Source: Tetragonia tetragonoides (Eukaryota; Streptophyta; Magnoliopsida; Caryophyllales; Aizoaceae). From it: 64,000 nucleotides of DNA. A program made the translations under genes and the position numbers. The stretch lies in the NCBI GenBank assembly GCA_038025085.1, contig CM076141.1:17362001-17426000 (forward strand), read 5' to 3'. This document shows, piece by piece, positions 57,501 through 64,000 of the stretch; position 1 is the stretch's first letter, and the number at the start of each line of letters is the position of its first letter. The notes beneath the pieces were generated by a model, which was given only the letters and a program-made list of their open reading frames with translations, was not told where the DNA came from and did not search any database.

Positions 57501-58834
57501 AGCAGGGACGAGAATGAACATTGGTAATGGCCTGAATACATTATTTTGGTCACACAGGTGGGTAGATGATGACCCATTGATCAGCTCAGCCGCACGACAA
57601 ATCTCAGACGAAGAAATGAATATGACAGTATACAATTATTGGGATTTTTCGCAAGGATGGCTATGGGATAAGTTTTGTGATGCTCTGCCTCAGTATATTT
57701 TAGCAAAATTGCTTCCATGGAAGTGGGTAACAATCCGGATATGCAGGATAGCTTTACTTGGGGACCTTCAAGCTCAGGTAATTTCACATTCAATTCAGCT
57801 TTCTCAATCATACGCAAGGAAGATGGGGATATGTTGATGCAAAATGGAAGCTAGCTTGGAGCTTGCAAACGTCCCAGCGTATCAGAGTTTTCATTTGGTT
57901 GCTTCTGCATGATCGCCTTATGACTAATCTTAACAGATACAGAAGGAGGATTGCTAATGATCCCTTTTGTATTTGTTGTGAGGGTAAGGTGGAAGATGTT
58001 GATCACTTGTTTCGCGATTGCCCCCATGTGTCTGCTATTTGGGATTCTTTTGTTCCAACACCTAACAAGCTGGTATTTGAAGAGCAAAATATACAGGACT
58101 GGCTACTAGAGAACTTGACAGCAAAGAATCGTCCCTTTGCTAATAAGTGGCCGGAAACATTTGCAACTTGTTTATGGTGGATTTGGCGCTGGAGAAATAG
58201 CCGTTGTTCTGGCAAAACAGAGAGCAATCCCAGTGACAAGTATGATTTCTTATCTCGAGCAATAATCTCCACAGCGGCAGCCATGGAGGTAGACAAGAAT
58301 TTGCAAGGTGCAAATAAGAAACGAAGAATTGAAGCTCAAATTGGATGGAAACTTCCTGATAGTGGATGGCTTAAAATAAATACTGATGGGGCAGCTAAAT
58401 CTAATCCGGGTTTGGCTGCTGGAAGTGGTATTGCTCGCTTTGAATCAGGTGATTTCTCTTTTGGTTTTGCAATCAACTTGGGAGTGTGTACCTCGCTTTA
58501 AGGGTCTTAGTATAGCATGGGATAAAGGATTTAAGAAAGTGTGCATTGAAACTGACTTAGAAGTGGCGATTCTCCTCCTTAACAATCCTGTGAGCATGAA
58601 TAATCCAAACAGGGGAGTTATTGAGAAAGGTCGGGAGCTGCTAAAACGACAATGGCATAATCGTATGGTGCATACTTATCGAGAAGGAAACCGCTCTGCG
58701 GATTGGTTCGCAAACTATGGCATTCAACTCCCGCTTGGACTCCATATTTTTGATACTCCACCTACTGGTGTCATCTACATCCTCCAGGATGATGTGTTGG
58801 GAATTTCTTTTTCTAGAATGGTTATTATGTAATG
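54520..58834 (+). pseudogene. LINE ORF2 (endonuclease-reverse transcriptase-RNase H), broken
   Basis: Resumes after the CACTA element. Endonuclease from 54762 (FMVWNVQGAGS, ALVETHISG, then NEIRNPDEKMGG and TWSRGNEPSTRVAALLD). Reverse transcriptase 55617-57030: KAPGPDG, LIPKVENPQQ, the catalytic Asp in KIDLEKAFDRLDW and RQGDPLSP, with FADD at 56779-56790. Zinc-binding zf-RVT near 57960-58040 (FCICCEGKVEDVDHLFRDC). RNase H at 58370-58730 (INTDGAAKSNPG, ETDLE, RSADWFANY). Several frameshifts and stops (TGA at 55346-55348, TAG at 57045-57047) inactivate it. Catalytic motifs are still readable, so decay is moderate. Confidence 0.92.
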
Positions 58835-59175
58835 GGCTATTAGCCCTCTTTGGCACCAAAAAAAAAAAATGAGGGTAATGCATGAATGAAGTAATGCAAA
58901 AGATTTAAGAGTATAATAGGAGATGCTGTTAATTGTAGTGTTAGATTATAACTTATAAGTGGTGGAGGATAATACTTTCCCCATTTGGGATAATAGTTAA
59001 CAACCCTTCCGCTAAATTAACAATTCTCCTAGGCCCTAACCCCTCCTTTCCCCCTATTTTTCTCCTTAATGCATTAAGGGACTTATAATTAACCACCTTT
59101 ATCTTTCTATTTTACCCTTTAATTTGCTCTATTACTCCTTAATACATTACCTTCATTTCAAGCAACATGCCCTAA

Positions 59176-60031
59176 GTACGATAATTTATTGTTATGGTGT
59201 TTGGATAAAGTGGAATTCTTACTTTATCGGTTTGTCATAGTAAGGATATTCTGTCCCATTTCGTATGCGAAAATTTTCAAGTGTTACTATGACATTGCTG
59301 AAATGTGTAATCGGAGAAATTACAAGTTTACAACCAACAGAAATATTGTATTCCCATCTTACTTTAATTTTTTCCCCCATATATTCGAAAACTATCCTTA
59401 TTATTACCTTAACACTAGAAATTCACAAGTCAAAGATACTTTGAGGATCACAAATCATTTCGCCCCTTTTCTCATTTCTTGCATGAGCTTCCATTTGCAG
59501 GAAGGCAATTCACAAGTCAGAGGAACTTGACGATAACGTTTAGCATGACAGAAGCGGAATTTTGAAAACAACTGCATCTTGCATATACAAGCATTCAGAT
59601 AATGGCAATTCAAGAAGTATGGCTGTTCAACACTTCAACCGATTGCACATGGATGTTCCCCATCCTCAGCGAGACATACAATACCGTTCTTCAACTCCAC
59701 CTAGTCAAAAGCCTATAAACATCATCAACTGTTGGTAACATTTGAACTTATGCAGAATTATTATGACACCAAAAATAAAACCAGAGCAGAACTTTATATA
59801 AAAGTATTAAAGCCAATATATACACAACATTATCATTACAGAAGCAAGTATAGCATGAGGTTCACACTCCAACATGCAAAATCCTTGTTTAAATTCTTGC
59901 AACTCCCTTAACCCAACCCTTGTTACCACCACGACAACGAGAAAATGTATAGACATGACATGCAAATCTCTTAGATATAACATCATTTTGCTCTCTTGAC
60001 TCTGATAACTAATCCAGTGAAAGTCACAATA
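59176..60031. other. Intergenic and 3' flank of the GRAM gene
   Basis: AT-rich. The segment about 59800-60031 should be the 3' UTR of the GRAM gene on the minus strand. Nothing else recognised. Confidence 0.5.
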
Positions 60032-61980
60032 CTATATGTTGTCCCCTGGCTGTGAATTGTATGTACGCCGCCTCAGATTTGACTCTGGTGTGGGCTGCTG
60101 CAGAAAGATCTTTGTTGGGTCATTTGGATCAACATATCTGCAGAAAACATGATCCAACTTTATCAATATATTGTCAATTCTTACACTTGTTGAGAGTTTC
60201 AAATGAGAAACCTCCTCAGAATACAAATATATAATATCTGCAGAATTCACATGTTTGGTATATCATTGTGGAGAACAGTCAGATTACTATACATTAACAC
60301 GGGTTTCATTTGTTTGGTTTCCCACTTCGGAGTCTTTACTGGAAAGATGTCAAACGATTTCCTCAAAAAGGGTTAGTTTAGAAAGTAATACCAAGGCTGG
60401 GTTAGAAAGTATTTCCCATGAGGGTGTCCACATAGGCTTGGGATTTCACGAGCCATGTTTTTTTCTTCGGTCCAGAACTAAAGTCGCCATCATGAATAGC
60501 GACTTTTATGGAGCAAAGTCGCTAATGTGGACAGCGACTTCCACGAAGGAAAGTCGCTAACGCCAATAGCGACTTTCTTATGCGCTCTCTTCCACGCCCT
60601 CTGCGCTGTTTGTTGAATCAGATAAAGTCGCTAGCACGGCTAGCGTCTTTGTATCACGTAAGTCGCTGTCGTGGACAGCGACTTCTGTAAAGGAAAGTCC
60701 CTGTCCTTTATAGCGATTTACGTCTGTGTGACGGAAAAAAATAATATTGAGACTCGTGAACTCCCAAGCCTACGTGGACACCCTCATGGAAAATACTTTT
60801 TAACCCAGCCTAGTATTACTTTCTAAAATAGTCTCTTTTCAGGAAATCGTTCAAAAATGTCATCAAAATAATTGTTTCCCATTTAACTTCCTCACCTTTT
60901 CACACTGCTTGCATTATTCTTTAAGGTAAAAGCTGGAAGAATAGATTAGGTAAAATTTAACATAGAGCCTTCTGTTTTCATTGTTTTCCCTCCCTTTTCT
61001 GTAGTTTCTCAAACGTCTTCTGTTCTACACATCAATGCTAGTGCGGTAGTGCCTAAGTTACCATAGTTTTGTACTATAATCACCACAAGCTTAAAATTGA
61101 AAAAAGTACTTACGCATGTCTCATCATTTCATCCACAGGGGTTTGTGCTGCACGTAATGGATCAACTCGAGGCTCTGAGACAGGTGCAAACTGTTGATTA
61201 TATTGCCTCACAGAATTTATTAAGTTGAAGAACAATGGGATAAAGGTACCACAGCCACCCTCCTTGAACAAAATTTTGAAAGAGTGGGCCGAGTACAGAG
61301 CCCTATTCTCAGTCTCGGGAACAACCTGCAAGAGGCAAATATATAAGGTATGGGCCCAAAAGAGAGTGTGAATATCTACTATGATGAGATACCCACCGGC
61401 TGCACAAGCCCTGAGATATTGTTGCAATGAAATATTGGCTGATTGAACTTCTCGTCATGGACATGCAACTGCAGATACACAGAGTGTAGATCAGCATGAG
61501 GCACCGGCACGTTTGGTAAAAAGTGAAACATACAAGATTTTACATCCACTTTCCTCTATAGTAATATTTGATCATTTTACTCTTAGGTTTTACCAAACAG
61601 TCACATCACTGTATCATCAGACACTTCACCAGAGGACAACTGACCAAGAGAGGAACCAATTGTCATGGTGTATGTGCGATAAATGTTTTTGGGGGGTGGT
61701 GTGGTGATGGGGAGAGGATGAAAAGAAAATGTGAAAAACAATTTGATTCTTTAGAGGACAGATTATAGTTTCCTGGAGTACAGGATATATATATTGCATC
61801 ATCAAAACTAATTGCATTTTGGCTGAAGTGGAAGCAGAGAATGCATATGAATATTAAGCACAAAGGTTACATACCAGGGGCATATCAAATGCGAAAAAGT
61901 TCCCAACAGGCTTACTCGCAACAAACACCATACGGATATTTGACAAGTAGATTACCCCTTTGGCTTTAGCTTTTCCGCTC
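60032..61980 (-). CDS. GRAM-domain, WBP2-like (UPF0664-type) protein, 3' four exons
   Basis: Exons 61980-61875, 61468-61397, 61325-61114 and 60137-60032 (TAG at 60034-60032), all with GT-AG borders and matching phases, giving about 165 residues. They read KGVIYLSNIRMVFVASKPVG (GRAM core), EKFNQPIFHCNNISG, FKILFKEGGCGTFIPLF, RVDPLRAAQTPVDEMMRHA and YVDPNDPTKIFLQQP. This is the conserved plant protein related to WW-domain-binding protein 2; its molecular role in plants is not established, and the GRAM/PH-like fold suggests membrane lipid binding. The first exon(s), expected to start MALNPQL-like, were not found up to 64000, so the gene is incomplete in this window or has a long first intron containing the hAT-type element at 63227. 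Confidence 0.92.
60346..60864. mobile_element. Long-TIR MITE (Mutator-like?) in the last GRAM intron
   Basis: The left arm 60346-60460 and right arm 60755-60864 are inverted copies at about 85-90% identity (AACGATTTCCT, TAGAAAGTAATAC, CATGAGGGTGTCCAC, TAGGCTTGGGA). Between them are repeated AAGTCGCTA / TAGCGACTT palindromic units. No coding capacity. Target duplication not resolved. Confidence 0.82.
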
Positions 61981-63218
61981 CTGGAAGCCATAAGCACAAT
62001 AGGAGTCAAAAGAAAAGTACAATATGTACCATACAGAACACATTACTTTTCTTTTAGATAAGACATACAAAACCCATCATACAACAATTTTAATCAATGC
62101 AGAGGCAACGGCAAATTAAGTAATTGCAAAATTAAAAGACATTATAATGATAGAAGGGAGAAACACAATGCAGAGGAAAGATGTCGAAGAAGAAAGGCAT
62201 AAGCTCAATGAAGAAACCGAGGTAGCAAAAACACCACACCTCTAAAGACACTTGACTCACACCTTGCACAATCAATTATTGTATTGTTTTACACATTTCG
62301 AATTTTGACTTCAAGTGTACTCTATTAAAGCTTAGTTTTTTTCCCATCATATCTATTTTTTTGTTTTTCCACATCATCATATCAATTTTACTTGAAAGAG
62401 TTTGATTACATGTGCCCCTTATCGCATGTGAACTGGCCAACCTAAACATTAGATTGAGCTAGAGTTGCGACAATCCCATCCCTTTTCGCTCCCACCTCCC
62501 ATGTCCTAAGAGGCTAGGAGCTTGAAGTTTCTGCTTATAGTAATTCAATACAACTTAATTTTGAGAAGCTGAGTATTTACTGATCAACCATCAGTATTGC
62601 TGAAACATTGGATTTTTCTGCCATTCTTACACCAAATTCCTCTATCTAAGATTCTGTAATAGCACATTCCCTCCTCCTAATATCTTCACCATCCATAGAG
62701 AGAGAACTTCCTAAGTTCCAGTCCAGTTTTGATCAAAACAAACTTATCTGAAAAGAACTTTAGCTTCATCCTTGAAGAAGTTACATCCTTTACTCTTTTA
62801 GATAGAGCTACAACACTCTTACTTTCAACATCTGATAACTTTTTCAGAACTTATTTTCTTTTAGCAACTGCTGCAGAACTCCGTCTCAGCCAAATGATAA
62901 TTAAGCTTAGAACTCTAGTTTCTTATATATATTATGTATAGTGTAGCACATTTACCCAAATGGTCAAACTGAGCCTTTAGCTCCATGGGATACTGGCAGA
63001 AATATGTGTATAGTTTTGTTAGATAGAATGCTTCACTTCACCACCGTAGAGCATATCCACTGCTCTGTTTCTCTCATAGTTTGGGTCCTACAAGTGAAAC
63101 TACCAGCTAGTAAATCTATCCCTAAGAGCAAAGCTCCAAGTGAAATAAGATCAGTGTGAGCATCAAGTAAAGCAGAGCTCATCACCAAGCATCTGTTATT
63201 TCATTAATGGCCAATGGC
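61981..63218. other. Intron or upstream region of the GRAM gene
   Basis: AT-rich sequence in which I could not find the first GRAM exon or any other gene. Lies between exon 61875-61980 and the hAT-type element. Confidence 0.5.
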
Positions 63219-63226
63219 CCAATGTA

Positions 63227-63984
63227 CTATGTTACCAGGACTCGGGTACGGGTGTCGGGTATGGGTACGTGTCCAAGTGTCGGATATGTTATCTTTCGAA
63301 ATTTGAGGACACGGGGACGCTGTCCTAAATTAGGGACACGGGTGCGGGGACCCTGTCCTAAAGTTGGACACGGGTGCGGGGGTACGGCATTTTTATTATA
63401 TATATATTAGAGATTGTATTTTTAAAATTAATTCTTTTATTTATAAGTTAAAACTGCTGTAAATACAGAGGTTGCGTTTTGAAAACTACTGTAAGTTAAA
63501 ATACGTTTAATTTGATGTGTTCTCTTTATAAAATGAAGCCCATTAAAACTTTGGGCCCAATTTGAACAAAGCCACTACAGTACACGTGATAATATATCAG
63601 CCTCATAAGGTAAAACCCTACTTCATAAAAGCCGCACTTACGCAGGAGAGAGAAAGAGAAGAGTTGTTGAGCAAACCAAAATGGCGGAGGAGCTTATGAC
63701 GCACAGGAGCACACTCATCTGCTGTTTCAGTCTCTCTCCTCTCTTGTTTCCTCATACCCTCTCTTGTTTCCTCACTCTCTCTCCTCTTTCCTTCGATCTA
63801 GGTTCAATTTATCTAATTTTTTCCCCCAAAGTCTCTCTCATCCTCTTTCTTCTCTGTGAAAATGGCCATGAACGTACCGCCGTGTCGTACTGAAAATTGG
63901 CGTGTCAGACGCGGATTTTGTACCGGTACCCATGTCGTGTCGACACGACACGGGTACGATGACCTAAACTGCCGAGTAACGTAG
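63227..63984. mobile_element. hAT-type element with ACGGGTACGG-rich ends
   Basis: 758 bp; ends CTATGTTACC and, inverted, CTACGTTACT, flanked by the 8-bp duplication CCAATGTA (63219-63226, 63985-63992). Both ends are rich in GGACACGGGTGCGGG or ACACGACACGGGTACG units. The interior has a leader-like stretch and an ATG in good context (CAAAATGGCGGAGGAGC at 63677), open for 70 codons with no recognised product. Confidence 0.82.
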
Positions 63985-64000
63985 CCAATGTATCTGTTTT

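Larger units (their letters stand above)
48149..58867 (+). mobile_element. L1-type LINE with 16-bp target duplication, split by a CACTA-like element
   Basis: Perfect AATGAGGGTAATGCAT at 48133-48148 and 58868-58883. The insert runs from 11 bp before an ORF1 start codon to an A tail at 58857-58867. ORF1 (48160 on) has a DUF4283 and a zinc knuckle; ORF2 (after 54517) has endonuclease, reverse transcriptase, zf-RVT and RNase H regions. Without the 4.6 kb insertion the LINE is about 6.1 kb, close to full length, but both reading frames are broken. Confidence 0.93.
48120..59172. mobile_element. PIF/Harbinger-like MITE, split by a LINE
   Basis: Left remnant 48120-48148 (ACATGTTCGGAATGAGGGTA...) and right remnant 58884-59172, ending CATTTCAAGCAACATGCCC. 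The right end in reverse complement is GGGCATGTTGCTTGAAATGA, matching the left end, with TAA on both outer sides (48117-48119, 59173-59175). Without the LINE and one target duplication it is about 318 bp. The terminal match is imperfect. Confidence 0.6.

Overview
This window is nuclear DNA from a flowering plant, almost certainly a eudicot. The protein-coding genes are split by GT-AG introns, and the space between them is AT-rich and full of SINEs, MITEs, CACTA-like elements, LINEs and one intact Copia retrotransposon. A Caryophyllales-type genome is a guess only; nothing in the window proves the order.

Three host genes can be read with confidence, all on the minus strand. (1) At 1-3573 lie the first three coding exons of a CW-type zinc-finger-family gene; the rest is off the left edge. 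(2) At 36492-47599 is a complete 16-exon PEX6 gene encoding 937 residues, the AAA+ ATPase that recycles the peroxisomal import receptor. (3) At 60032-61980 are the last four exons of a GRAM/WBP2-like (UPF0664-type) gene; its 5' exon or exons lie beyond 64000 or were not found.

The rest is layered mobile DNA. From left to right: a SINE (4523-4696); a long-TIR element with Helitron-like and other sequence inside (4772-6642); a LINE relic split by a 1.04 kb non-autonomous CACTA (8072-9114); a dispersed repeat split by a CACTA-like element (about 10011-14114), which carries host-like sequence and a 5'-truncated LINE (10221-11447); a 150-bp-arm hairpin (15371-15690); a fragment of a VIT/vWA protein gene (17489-17765); and a tRNA-like sequence (18543). 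A young, structurally intact Tork/Tnt1-like Copia element (23844-29504) sits in a NAC-gene remnant. A second, uninterrupted copy of the dispersed repeat is at 31663-32229. A direct duplication follows (33176-35969), whose two copies hold different insertions (two hAT MITEs against one SINE).

The most striking region is 48120-59172: a MITE holds a LINE with a 16-bp target duplication, and the LINE is split by a roughly 4.6 kb CACTA-like element. That CACTA-like element carries several host gene pieces with splice sites: most of an NTF2/SnoaL-like gene on the plus strand, and a DUF616 exon plus two unassigned exons on the minus strand. This fits a gene-capturing ('Pack-CACTA') element and is the best candidate for something not yet described. 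All family assignments come from reading motifs; no database search was run.
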